DNA of 64,000 nt from Synechococcus sp. GreenBA-s (GTDB taxonomy: Bacteria; Cyanobacteriota; Cyanobacteriia; PCC-6307; Cyanobiaceae), in contig NZ_JAGQBX010000005.1 of NCBI RefSeq assembly GCF_024345855.1, forward strand, positions 1 to 64,000, written 5' to 3'. Each line of letters begins with the position of its first letter. Position 1 is the stretch's first letter. The translations under genes were made by a program, and so were the position numbers. Shown here piece after piece: positions 26,270 through 34,776 of the stretch. The notes beneath the pieces are model-generated. The model saw nothing but the letters and a program-made list of their open reading frames with translations. It was not told where the DNA came from and did no database searches.

Positions 26270-27316
26270 TCAGGCGGGCGGCAGGACGGCGGCGCCCTGG
26301 CGGCGGCTGTGGCGCAGGGAATCCCCCAGGGCCAGCAGCAGCAGCACCACGCCGATCAGTCCGCTCAGCCACTCCGGCACATGCTGACCCCAGCGGGCCA
26401 GCACCACACCGGCGAGCATCAGCAGCCCCAGGGCGCCGATGGCGTAGTGGGCACCATGCTCCAGGTAGATCAGCTGCTCGAGGGCCCGCTCGCGGCTGAG
26501 CATCACCGTGAGCGAGCGGATGAACAGGGCCCCCAGGCCCAGGCCGATCAGGATCAGCACCAGCTGGTTGGTGATCGCGAAGGCGCCGATCGTGCCATCG
26601 AGGCTGAAGGAGGCATCGAGCAGCTCCAGATACACCAGGCTGGCCAGGCCGCCGCCGGCCGCCATCCGCCCCGCAGCCTCCTCCTCAGCGCCGAAGAACT
26701 CAGCCAGGGACGTGCTGAGGATCTGCAGCACCAGGCCCAGCAGTCCACTGAACAGGATCGCGGCCTGCTGGCCCCCGGGCGCGGCGGCGCTGACCGCCAG
26801 CAGCAGCACCAGGGCCAGGGCCACCTCCAGCGACTCCACCCGGCCGGCACGGCTCAGCCGCGATTCCACCACCTGGACCCAGTGCAGGGTCTTGGCCTCA
26901 TCGAAGAAGTAGCGCAGGAAGACCAGCAGCAGGAACATGCCGCCGAAGGCCAGGATGCGCGGCTCGGCCACCTCCAGCAGCTGGTGGTAGCGCTCGGGGT
27001 GGTGCATCGCCGCCTCGAACGCCTCGCCGAGGCCGATCCCCCCCGCCAGGGCCACGAGCACCAGGGGCCCCAGGAAGCGCACGCCGAACACCGGGATCAC
27101 CAGGCCCCAGGTGAGGAAGAAGCGCTGTTGGGGCGGAGTGAGCCGCTCGAGCACCCGGGCATTGACCACGGCGTTGTCGAAGGAGAGGCTGATCTCCAGG
27201 GCCAGCAGCACCAGGGTCACCCAGGCGGCCTCAAGGCCGCGGGCGATCAGCACGGCGACGAGCCCGACCCCGCAGCAGAGCAGGGGGAACCGCACGTAGC
27301 GGAGGTAGCGGGTCAT
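26270..27316 (-). CDS. DUF475-family integral membrane protein
   Basis: This 348-aa protein has about nine membrane helices. Landmarks are LALEISLSFDNAVVNARVLERL near residue 40, GLVIPVFGVRFLGPLVLV, ILAFGGMFLLLVFLRYFFDEAKTLHW, LEVALALVLLLAV, and a second SFDN-like segment, LELLDASFSLDGTIGAFAITNQ. These acidic repeats (EISLSFDN / DASFSLDG) are shared with TerC-like proteins, suggesting metal or ion handling, but the function is unproven. The ATG at 27316 is the only good start. Confidence 0.87.
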   Translation of the reverse strand: MTRYLRYVRFPLLCCGVGLVAVLIARGLEAAWVTLVLLALEISLSFDNAVVNARVLERLTPPQQRFFLTWGLVIPVFGVRFLGPLVLVALAGGIGLGEAFEAAMHHPERYHQLLEVAEPRILAFGGMFLLLVFLRYFFDEAKTLHWVQVVESRLSRAGRVESLEVALALVLLLAVSAAAPGGQQAAILFSGLLGLVLQILSTSLAEFFGAEEEAAGRMAAGGGLASLVYLELLDASFSLDGTIGAFAITNQLVLILIGLGLGALFIRSLTVMLSRERALEQLIYLEHGAHYAIGALGLLMLAGVVLARWGQHVPEWLSGLIGVVLLLLALGDSLRHSRRQGAAVLPPA

Positions 27317-27474
27317 GGGCGCTGGCGGCAGCCCTCCATCCTGCTGGCCGGCTGCGCCGCCATCCCGATCAAGGCCCTGGGGAACGACCCGAGGAACGAC
27401 CCGAGGAGCGCCCCGCCCCGAGAACGGGCCGGATTGCGGCCCCGAAGCCCCGTGTTGTATGGTTCACAGGTCGC

Positions 27475-27551
<77 letters not shown>

Positions 27552-27559
27552 ACTCCCGA

Positions 27560-27592
27560 AACCCCGGCCTTCCCTGAAGTGCCGGGGTTTTT
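27560..27592 (+). terminator. Intrinsic terminator after tRNA-fMet
   Basis: AACCCCGGC (27560-27568) pairs with GCCGGGGTT (27581-27589) and is followed by a run of T. The loop is 12 bases. It is a textbook rho-independent terminator 8 bases after the CCA end of the tRNA. Confidence 0.9.
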
Positions 27593-27700
27593 CGTTGGGG
27601 GATTGCCTGGCATTCGCACGCTGGCTTGCCCACCTGGATCACCTGCCACCTGGGACGCCTCCCGCCTGGATCTCCTCCCGAAACGCTGCCCCGCATCGCC

Positions 27701-27994
27701 ATGGATTCCTTCCCGACGTCCAGCCCGAGTGCTCAGGCCGGTGACGGCGCCAGCGCCGCGGCGACGGACGCCGCCACCGCCCCCGCTGGACCTGCAGGAA
27801 CGCCGACGGGCGCAGGCCGGCGCCCCGAACACCCCGTGATCTGGCTGGCGCTGCTGGTGTGGCTCAGCGTCGAGGCGATCGGCGAGGGGCTCGTGGCCCT
27901 CAGCACCCTGCTGGCGGACTCCACCCCCACGGCCACGGCCAGCGCCGCCACCACGGCCGAGGCCCTGCCCACCCCCCAGGTGACCCCCTCCTGA
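27701..27994 (+). CDS. Small single-helix membrane protein upstream of the GMC oxidoreductase
   Basis: This 97-aa protein has residues 1-42 as an Ala/Thr/Pro/Gly-rich, probably disordered segment. One membrane helix, VIWLALLVWLSVEAIGEGLVALSTLL, follows at ~45-70, then an Ala/Thr-rich tail. No family is recognised. Its TGA overlaps the ATG of the GMC oxidoreductase by one base, implying joint translation. It may be a membrane anchor for that enzyme, which is inference from position only. Confidence 0.55.
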   Translation: MDSFPTSSPSAQAGDGASAAATDAATAPAGPAGTPTGAGRRPEHPVIWLALLVWLSVEAIGEGLVALSTLLADSTPTATASAATTAEALPTPQVTPS

Positions 27995-29649
27995 TGGCCC
28001 AGGGTCCCGACGCGATCGTCGTCGGCTCCGGCGCCACCGGCGGCGTGGCGGCCATGGTGCTGGCCCAGGCCGGCCTGCGGGTGCTGGTGCTCGAGGCCGG
28101 CCCGGAGCTCAGCGCCCGACGCGCCTTCGGCAGTGAGCCCCTCAACACGGCCCGCCGCATCGCCGCCCTCAGCAGCGGCCACCAGCGCCATGCCAGCCAC
28201 CACCCCGGCTACTGGAAGGCCAACCCGGAGCTGTTCGTCGACGAGCGTCAGAACCCCTACAGCACGCCGGCCGAGCGGCCCTTCCTCTGGACCCGTGGCC
28301 GCCAGGTGGGCGGCAAGAGCCTCACCTGGGGCGGCATCACCCTGCGCCTCTCCGACTACGAATTCAAGGCGGCCGAGCGGGATGGCCACGGCCGCAGCTG
28401 GCCGATCGGCCACGCCGACCTGGCCCCCTATTACGCCCGGCTGGAAACCCTGCTGCAGGTCCACGGCCAGGCCGATGGCCTGCCCCAGCTGCCCGATGGC
28501 GTCTACCAGGATCCCCTGCCCTTCACCCCCGCGGAGGCGACGCTGCAGCGGGCGGTGGCCCGGGAGCTGGGCCTGCCCCTGATCCACTCCCGCGGCTTCG
28601 CGCTGCACCGCGCCGGCGCCGGGCCCTGGCCCCGCTCCAGCTCCCAGGGGGGCTGCCTGGCCGCCGCCCTGGCCACGGGGCGGGTGGAGCTGCGCAGCGG
28701 CGCGGTGGTGAGCCACGTGGAGGTCGACCCGGGCACGGGGCGTGCCCAGGGGGTGGTCTACGTGGAGGCGTCCAGCGGCAGGCGCCAGCGGGTCCAGGCC
28801 GCCCTGGTGGTGCTGTGCGCCTCCACGATCGAGAGCGTGCGGCTGCTGCTGCACAGCGTCCAGCAGGGCGGCCTGGAGGATCCCTCCGGCAGCCTCGGGC
28901 GCGGCCTGATGGACCACATCTCCACCAGCCGCTTCTTCGCCCTGCCGCACCAGCCGCCCGCGGGGCCCAGCGAGCTCTCCGGCGCCGGCAGCGTCTTCCT
29001 GCCCAACACCGTGAACCTGGGCGATGGCGGCCCAGGCGCCACCAGCAGCGACGGCGCCACCGACTTCCTGCGCGGCTATGGCCTCTGGGCCGGCATCCAG
29101 CGCTTCGATCCGCCGGCGCCGTTCAGGCGGGAGCGGGATGCGGCGGTGGGCTTCCTGATCGGCCACGGCGAGGTGCTGGCCCAGGACCACAATCGCGTGA
29201 GCCTGGATCCGCAGCGCACCGATGCCTGGGGCCTTCCGATCGCCCACATCGACTGCCGCTGGGGCGAGAACGAGCGGCGCATGGTGGCCCACATGCAGGC
29301 CCGCATGCAGGCGGTGGTGGCCAGCGCCGGTGGCCGGATCGCCCCCCTCACGGATCTGTTCGTGTTTCCGCTGCTGGAGCCCCTGGTGAAGGGCAGCCTG
29401 GCGGTGGCCCCGGACGCGCCGCCACCCGGCTATTACATCCACGAGCTGGGCGGTGCACCGATGGCCGCCCGCGACGACGGCGGCGTGGTCAACCCCTGGA
29501 ACCAGCTGTGGCGCACCCCCAACCTGCTGGTGACCGACGGTTCCTGCTGGCCCAGCGCCGGCTGGCAGAGCCCCACCCTCACGGAGATGGCGATCACCTG
29601 GCGGGCCTGTGAGCAGGCCGCCGCCGCCCTGCGGCGCGGCGATCTCTGA
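27994..29649 (+). CDS. GMC-family FAD oxidoreductase
   Basis: This 551-aa flavoprotein starts with the FAD-binding DAIVVGSGATGGVAAMVLAQAGLRVLVLEAG, followed by GRQVGGKSLTWGGITLRLS. The C-terminal half has YYIHELGGAPM and NLLVTDGSCWPSAGWQSPTLTEMAITWRACE, the cholesterol-oxidase / gluconate-dehydrogenase type GMC signature. It would oxidise an alcohol or sugar, with a cytochrome or quinone as likely acceptor. It has no signal peptide of its own and is translationally coupled to a small membrane protein. The substrate is unknown. A strong terminator lies about 125 bases after its stop. Confidence 0.9.
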   Translation: MAQGPDAIVVGSGATGGVAAMVLAQAGLRVLVLEAGPELSARRAFGSEPLNTARRIAALSSGHQRHASHHPGYWKANPELFVDERQNPYSTPAERPFLWTRGRQVGGKSLTWGGITLRLSDYEFKAAERDGHGRSWPIGHADLAPYYARLETLLQVHGQADGLPQLPDGVYQDPLPFTPAEATLQRAVARELGLPLIHSRGFALHRAGAGPWPRSSSQGGCLAAALATGRVELRSGAVVSHVEVDPGTGRAQGVVYVEASSGRRQRVQAALVVLCASTIESVRLLLHSVQQGGLEDPSGSLGRGLMDHISTSRFFALPHQPPAGPSELSGAGSVFLPNTVNLGDGGPGATSSDGATDFLRGYGLWAGIQRFDPPAPFRRERDAAVGFLIGHGEVLAQDHNRVSLDPQRTDAWGLPIAHIDCRWGENERRMVAHMQARMQAVVASAGGRIAPLTDLFVFPLLEPLVKGSLAVAPDAPPPGYYIHELGGAPMAARDDGGVVNPWNQLWRTPNLLVTDGSCWPSAGWQSPTLTEMAITWRACEQAAAALRRGDL

Positions 29650-29775
29650 ACGGCGGTTGGTGAGGAGGCGCTCACGCCCAGGGCAGAGCGGTGTGCATCA
29701 CCACAGTTTTCAACGGCGGTCGCCCCCACACTCTGCGGGCGACCTCACAAGGGTCGGGCAAGGGAGAAACAGACG

Positions 29776-29804
29776 GGCGGGGGTTCGGAACCCCCGCCTT
29801 TTTT
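29776..29804. terminator. Strong terminator between convergent genes
   Basis: GGCGGGGGTTC and its complement GAACCCCCGCC form an 11-bp stem, followed on the plus strand by TTTTTT. It ends transcription of the GMC gene. The hairpin lies only 10 bases from the stop of the opposite DUF2811 gene and could serve both. Confidence 0.88.
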
Positions 29805-29813
29805 CTTGGCCGG

Positions 29814-30242
29814 TCAGTCGCCGGGTCGCATGAACAGGCCGTTGAGGTAGTGCTGGGCCACGCAGCGGTCGCTGCAGCCGTTCTGGAACAGGAAGCCGGC
29901 CAGGGCGGAGGTGATCACCCGGTACTGGTCCCACTCGGGGCGGGCGCTGAGGAAGTTGCGCATGCCCTCGAACAGGGCTTCGGGCACCTCGGCCTCCAGG
30001 CTGACGCGCGGGGCCTGCGGGGCGCCGCTGGGCTCCTCGGCAGCCGCTGCCGTGGAGAGGGAGGCCGCAGGGGTGGCGTCGTCGCGCTCCAGGCAGCGGC
30101 GCAGCTGATCGCGCTGGGGCAGGCGGCGCGGTGCTTCGGAGCGCTGGGGACGGGCCTGGGCGTGGCCAGGGCCGGGGTGGTCGTGGCCGCTGCGCCCCAG
30201 GGCACCTGGCTCCTGCGTCCCCCGATCCCAACCCATGCCCAT
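29814..30242 (-). CDS. DUF2811 domain protein
   Basis: This 142-aa protein has the conserved domain in its C-terminal 65 residues: VSLEAEVPEALFEGMRNFLSARPEWDQYRVITSALAGFLFQNGCSDRCVAQHYL, which matches the cyanobacterial DUF2811. Residues 1-75 are low-complexity and differ from typical short members. ATGs at 30242 and 30236 are equivalent. Function unknown; there are two conserved cysteines (NGCSDRC). Confidence 0.82.
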   Translation of the reverse strand: MGMGWDRGTQEPGALGRSGHDHPGPGHAQARPQRSEAPRRLPQRDQLRRCLERDDATPAASLSTAAAAEEPSGAPQAPRVSLEAEVPEALFEGMRNFLSARPEWDQYRVITSALAGFLFQNGCSDRCVAQHYLNGLFMRPGD

Positions 30243-30500
30243 GTCTGCGTCCAAGCGTCTCACGTCCGTCCTGCCGACCAAGAAAGCCACAGCCCACCCC
30301 CCGACGTCAAAGGGCGGGCCGCGGGCGTGAACCCAGGTCGATCCAGCGTGAGACAGGCCGCCGGCACTGGCGCATCCCCGGGGCTGTGGCCCTGGCGGCA
30401 CGCTCGCCTAGCAGCAAGGAACCGCCTGTCAAGTGCGCGGTTGGCCGATCAGCGCAATCCCCAACACCCTCGCTCCGACCGCCGCTTTTCCTCCGAATCC

Positions 30501-30565
30501 TGTGGAAAACCCCCCATAAAGCTGGGGAAAAAGCACTTCAACTGGGGAAATCCACTTTGGATAAG
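30501..30565 (-). other. Cluster of DnaA-box-like 9-mers in an AT-richer gap
   Basis: The 460-bp gap 30243-30700 contains no convincing gene. It holds TGTGGAAAA (30501-30509, complement TTTTCCACA, a cyanobacterial-type DnaA box), TGGGGAAAA (30523-30531), TGGGGAAAT (30543-30551) and TGGATAAG (30558-30565). All are in the same orientation with 15-22-base spacing. Only the first is a strong match. It could be a DnaA-binding or titration site; no dnaA or dnaN gene is nearby to support an origin. Confidence 0.4.
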
Positions 30566-30700
30566 CAGGGCTTATGTCGCTGGATCTCATGGGACCCGGA
30601 GCCTCCGAGACGGATGAGGCAGGGGCCGATCCCGCAGGCGGCCCGTCGGTTCCAGCCGTGCTGGCCAGGGGGCCAGCCGAGTCGGCTCCCGCAGCCCTGC

Positions 30701-31939
30701 TCAGGCGGCCCCATCCGGCCGCTGGGCCGACCGCTGCAGGGTGCGGGGGCCCAGGGGATGGTCGGCGTGGGGATAGGGGGCATGGCCGTGGTCATGGCTG
30801 TGGTCGTGGCCGGAGCCGGGGCCGTGATCGTGGCCGTGCCCATGGCTGTGCCCATGGGCGCCGTCCTGGGCGTCGTGGTGGGCGTGGCCGTGGTCCGGCC
30901 CCTCAGCGGGGGCGTGGTGGTGGTGGCCCAGGGGGATCGGGATGCCATCGGGCTGGCAAGCACCGGTGCACTCGTGCTCGCAGAGGGTGCAGCCCTCCAC
31001 CAGGCCCTCCACATGGTGGTGGTGGCTGCGCTGGGGTGCCCCCACTTCGGCCTCGAAGCCCAGCACCTGGGCCCGGTACTTGCAGAGGGAGCAGTTCATC
31101 TGGGTCTCGCCGCGCACCACCTCCAGCACCCGCTGGCGGAAGGTCTCGATCACCAGCGGGTGATCGCCCAGGTAGGAGGCCTCCACGAACTCCAGCTCGG
31201 GATGGTCCGCCGCCACCAGGGCCGTGTGCTGGCGGATGCGGCTCACCAGCACCCCGGAGAACAGGAAATAGGGGAACACCAGGATCCGCCGGAAGCCGAG
31301 GCGCACCGCATGGCGCAGGCCCGGCTCCACCAGCGGGAAGGTGACGCCGGAATAGAGCGTCTCGCCCCAGCCGAAGCCGAAGCCCTCCACCAGCATCCGC
31401 GTCACCTTGGACACATTGGAATTGGCATCGGGGTCCGACGAGCCGCGGCCCACCACCACCAGCAGGGTCTCGGCCAGGGGCACGGGCTGGTCGCCGCGGG
31501 CGCTGGCGGCGACATCGGCGCGATCGAGGGCCTGGCGCAGGCGGGCGCCGGCGGCCTGGATCATCTGCAGATCCACCCCCAGCTCGCGGCCGTAGTCCAC
31601 CCGCAGGCCGGTCTCGGCGGCATAGGTGTTGAGCACCGAGGGGATGTCGTTCTTGGCGTGGCCGGCGGCGAACAGCATTCCCGGCACCGCCAGCACCCGC
31701 CGCACCCCCTGGGCGCGCAGGTCATCGAGGGCATCGCGCAGCACGGGCCGGGCGAACTCCAGGTAGCCGTAGGCCACCGGCAGCGTGGGCATCAGGGCCC
31801 GCAGGCCCTCGGCGAGCTGGGCAAACTCGGCGACGGCCTGGCGGTTGCGGCTGCCGTGGCCGCAGATCAGAACCCCGATCGGACCGCCCTCCAGCGCCTG
31901 GAGCTCGAGCAAATCCTGTTGCGCTGCGGTGGATGTCAT
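30701..31939 (-). CDS. cbiX: Sirohydrochlorin chelatase CbiX-like with His-rich tail
   Basis: This 412-aa protein has two CbiX/CbiK halves. The first starts IGVLICGHGSRNRQAVAEFAQLAEGL and has the FAAGHAKNDIPSV metal-site His; the second has LLVVVGRGSSDPDANSNV. Two Cys motifs follow (MNCSLCKYRAQVLGFE and GCTLCEHECTGAC), as in Fe-S-containing CbiX. The C-terminus is a very long His/Asp/Gly-rich stretch (~residues 345-400) that would bind metal, perhaps as a store. It inserts Co, Ni or Fe into sirohydrochlorin for B12, F430-like or siroheme cofactors. The ATG at 31939 is chosen from homology. Confidence 0.92.
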   Translation of the reverse strand: MTSTAAQQDLLELQALEGGPIGVLICGHGSRNRQAVAEFAQLAEGLRALMPTLPVAYGYLEFARPVLRDALDDLRAQGVRRVLAVPGMLFAAGHAKNDIPSVLNTYAAETGLRVDYGRELGVDLQMIQAAGARLRQALDRADVAASARGDQPVPLAETLLVVVGRGSSDPDANSNVSKVTRMLVEGFGFGWGETLYSGVTFPLVEPGLRHAVRLGFRRILVFPYFLFSGVLVSRIRQHTALVAADHPELEFVEASYLGDHPLVIETFRQRVLEVVRGETQMNCSLCKYRAQVLGFEAEVGAPQRSHHHHVEGLVEGCTLCEHECTGACQPDGIPIPLGHHHHAPAEGPDHGHAHHDAQDGAHGHSHGHGHDHGPGSGHDHSHDHGHAPYPHADHPLGPRTLQRSAQRPDGAA

Positions 31940-32079
31940 GGGGTGCTCTGCCTGAAACGACCCTATCGCCGCCCCAGCCAGCACCAGGGATTCCACATCT
32001 TTGGAGTGATAGCCGCTCCCTGCGGCCGTCAAGCCAGCGCAAGAACTCGTTACATTTGCCCCATCGCCGCACCTGTCCC

Positions 32080-32307
32080 ATGACCAGCAGCCCCGCCGTC
32101 TCCCCCAGCGCCAGCGACAGCTGGTTCCAGGCCGCGGCCACCGCCCAGATCCACGCCGAACAGCTCCAGCGCGTGGAGCTCTTCAACGGCCGGGCCGCCA
32201 TGCTCGGCTTCCTGATCGGCGTGCTCACCGAGGCCCTCACCGGCCAGGGGATCCTGCACCAGATCGGCCTGGCCACCCTGCTCGGCCCCGGCGGCGGCCT
32301 CGGCTGA
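32080..32307 (+). CDS. High-light-inducible protein (HLIP / SCP)
   Basis: This 75-aa single-helix protein has the chlorophyll-binding signature ELFNGRAAMLGFLIGVLTEALTGQGIL (residues ~31-57). It sits in the thylakoid membrane and protects photosystem assembly or quenches excess light. The N-terminal 30 residues are polar. A start at ATG 32080 fits. It is divergent from cbiX with about 140 bp between them. Confidence 0.93.
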   Translation: MTSSPAVSPSASDSWFQAAATAQIHAEQLQRVELFNGRAAMLGFLIGVLTEALTGQGILHQIGLATLLGPGGGLG

Positions 32308-32375
32308 CCGCCAGGCCCTGGAACCCTGGCAGCGGCAGCTCACGGCCCTAGATTGCCGGTCTACAGAGGCCTGTC

Positions 32376-34508
32376 TTGGCCAGTCCGGAGTCCCAGCGCG
32401 AGGTGAGCATGGCGGCGCCGCTCGGAGCAGCCGCCACTGCCATCGCCCTCCCAGATCGGGCGGCCCTCTACCGCCATCTTCTTGATCTCGTCGACGGGGC
32501 CTGCACGATCCTCGACGCCGACAGCGGCAGGATCCTCGACTGCAACGTCGCCGCCCATGAGCAGCTTGGCTACAGCCGGGAGCAATACCTGGCGATCACC
32601 CCCAGTGCGCTCCAGGCCGACCCGGCCCATGACCGGGCCTGGGTGGAGGCGGTACTCGCGGAGCTGCGCCAGCGCGGCCGACTGAGCTTCAGCACCAGCC
32701 ACCGGCACCGCAACGGCAGCGCCGTAGCCGTGGAGGTGCACCTGGAGCTGGCGCACTGCGGCGGCCAGGTCCTGCTGCTGGCCGCCACCAGCGAACGCCC
32801 CGAGCTGCTGCGCATCCAGGAGGACCTGGAACGCTCGAATCGCCAGCTGCTGGAGGCCGAGCAGCTGGCCCAGCTGGGCAGCTGGCAGCTGCCCAGCCTG
32901 CACGGGCCGATCCGCTGGTCGCCCCAGATCGCGCAGATCCTCGAGCTCTCCGACAGCCACCGTCCCCAGCTGCGTTTCTATCTCTCCCGGGTTCACCCCG
33001 ACGATCGAGGGGGGCTGCGGCAGGCCATCCGCGAGCTCGCCAAGGCGGGCCGTCCGCTGGAGTTAGAGCAGCGCCTGCGGCTCGCCAACGGTAAGCGCAA
33101 GGTCGTGGTGCTGCGCGCCCGCATGAACGCCGACAGGCTCGGCCGCCCCATCGGCGTGGTCGGCACCCTCCAGGACGTAACGGCCGCCAACGCCCTGAAG
33201 GAGCAGCTGGAGCAGACCGCTTACCGCGACGTGGTGACCGGCCTGCCGAACCGGGCCGCCAGCCATCGCCACCTGGACCAGCTGCTGCGGGAGCTGCCCC
33301 GCACCTCCAACCTGGCGGCGATCTGCCTGGACATCGACGACTTCCAGGCGATCAACGACAGCTTCGGCATCGCCGTGGGCAACCGCGTGCTCGAGGAGAC
33401 CGGCCGCCGGCTCCAGCAGCTGCTGGGCCCGGCCGACTGGGTGGCCCGCACGGGCAGCGATGAATTCCTGGTGTTGAGCCCCCACCGGCACAGCATCGGC
33501 GAGGCCCGCAGCCTGGCGATGGAGCTGCAGCGCCAGCTGGCCCGGCCCCTGCCGATCCAGGACCACCTCGCCGTGACCCTGGCCGTCACGGTGGGGGTGA
33601 GCGTGTGGCCCGAGCACGGCGGCGATCCACTGGAGCTGCTGCAGCGGGCCAACACCGCCCTCACCGAGGCCAAGCAGCGGGGGCCGCGCCAGCTCGAGGT
33701 GTACTCCAACCTGATCAGCGCCCGCCTGCTGGCGCGCACCCAGCTGGAGCAGGAGCTGGCCCGGGCGGTGGACCGGGAACAGCTGCGGCTGGTGTTCCAG
33801 CCCCAGACCGACGGCCACGGCCGGGTGGTGGGGGCCGAGGCGCTGCTGCGCTGGATCGATCAGCGCGGCCAGGCCCAGTCGCCCGCCAATTTCATCCCGC
33901 TGGCGGAGCGCACCGGCCTGATCCACGCCATCGGCCAGTGGGTGCTGGAGGAGAGCTTCCGCCAGCTGGCGGCCTGGCGGAAGCAGGGGCTACAGCTGCC
34001 GCTGCTCTCGATCAACCTCTCCTCCATCCAGCTGCAGGACCCGGAGCGCAAGCTCAGCCGCTTCATCCACACCTGCAGCCGGCAGTACGGCATCGAGCCG
34101 CAGCAGCTGGAATTCGAGCTCACCGAAACGGCGATCCAGCGGGATGCGGTCCTGGTGACCGAGCAGCTGCAGGAGCTGGCCGGCCTGGGCTTCAAGCTCG
34201 CCCTCGACGACTTCGGCACGGGCTATTCCTCCCTGGAGGTGCTGCACCGCCTGCCGCTGGACAAGCTGAAGATCGATCGCTGCTTCATCGATCCGCTGGT
34301 GGACCGCCACACCGACCGCAGCATCGTGGCGGCCACCATCGCCATGGCGCGCCAGCTGGGTCTGACGCCCCTGGCCGAGGGGGTGGAGAACGCCGGCCAG
34401 GTGGAGCTGCTGCTGGAGCTGGGCTGCGAGCTCTTCCAGGGCTACCACTTCGGCAGGCCCATGGAGGCGGGCGAGCTGGGGGAGCGGCTCGCCGCCCAGG
34501 GCCAATAG
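32376..34508 (+). CDS. PAS-GGDEF-EAL c-di-GMP signalling protein
   Basis: This is a 710-aa protein. Residues ~25-145 and ~150-275 are two PAS domains (ILDADSGRILDCNVAAHEQLGYSREQYLAI; LAQLGSWQLPSLHGPIRWSPQI). The GGDEF domain (~280-440) has GSDEF instead of GGDEF, so cyclase activity is doubtful. The EAL domain (~450-700) keeps EALLRW, the Asp-rich LALDDFGTGYSSLEVL and the ELTET motif, so it is probably an active phosphodiesterase. The start is uncertain: TTG 32376 or ATG 32409. No membrane segment. PAS ligands are unknown. Confidence 0.9.
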   Translation: MASPESQREVSMAAPLGAAATAIALPDRAALYRHLLDLVDGACTILDADSGRILDCNVAAHEQLGYSREQYLAITPSALQADPAHDRAWVEAVLAELRQRGRLSFSTSHRHRNGSAVAVEVHLELAHCGGQVLLLAATSERPELLRIQEDLERSNRQLLEAEQLAQLGSWQLPSLHGPIRWSPQIAQILELSDSHRPQLRFYLSRVHPDDRGGLRQAIRELAKAGRPLELEQRLRLANGKRKVVVLRARMNADRLGRPIGVVGTLQDVTAANALKEQLEQTAYRDVVTGLPNRAASHRHLDQLLRELPRTSNLAAICLDIDDFQAINDSFGIAVGNRVLEETGRRLQQLLGPADWVARTGSDEFLVLSPHRHSIGEARSLAMELQRQLARPLPIQDHLAVTLAVTVGVSVWPEHGGDPLELLQRANTALTEAKQRGPRQLEVYSNLISARLLARTQLEQELARAVDREQLRLVFQPQTDGHGRVVGAEALLRWIDQRGQAQSPANFIPLAERTGLIHAIGQWVLEESFRQLAAWRKQGLQLPLLSINLSSIQLQDPERKLSRFIHTCSRQYGIEPQQLEFELTETAIQRDAVLVTEQLQELAGLGFKLALDDFGTGYSSLEVLHRLPLDKLKIDRCFIDPLVDRHTDRSIVAATIAMARQLGLTPLAEGVENAGQVELLLELGCELFQGYHFGRPMEAGELGERLAAQGQ

Positions 34509-34776
34509 ACCAGCGGGGACTGGGGCGATCAGCCCAGAGACGATCAGCCCGGAAGCGATCCGCTCAGCGGCGATCCCACCAGCGGCAAGGCAGCGAGGGA
34601 GCCCAGACGGGTCAGCAGACCCTGATGCAGCCAGGCCCCCACGAAGCCGAGCGGACGCAGGGGGTAGCCCACGAAGTCCGACAGCAGCTCGAGCGGATCC
34701 AGAAACACGGGCAGCCGGGCGATTAAAACCACTGTAACGAATCATTGCCATTCTGAGAGCCTGGGAGAATGGCGAC

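Noticed and set aside
30243-30700. Chromosomal replication origin
   Set aside because: Only one good DnaA box, and no dnaA, dnaN or other origin-linked gene nearby; reported only as a possible DnaA-binding cluster.
30131-32083. 650-codon plus-strand frame antisense to cbiX
   Set aside because: The residues are the complement of the His-rich chelatase gene, and the CbiX motifs on the other strand are unambiguous.
34544-34732. 62-codon minus-strand frame between the c-di-GMP gene and the flavoprotein gene
   Set aside because: It starts with GTG, has no clear ribosome-binding site and no recognised family. A small membrane-associated peptide is possible, but the support is too weak.
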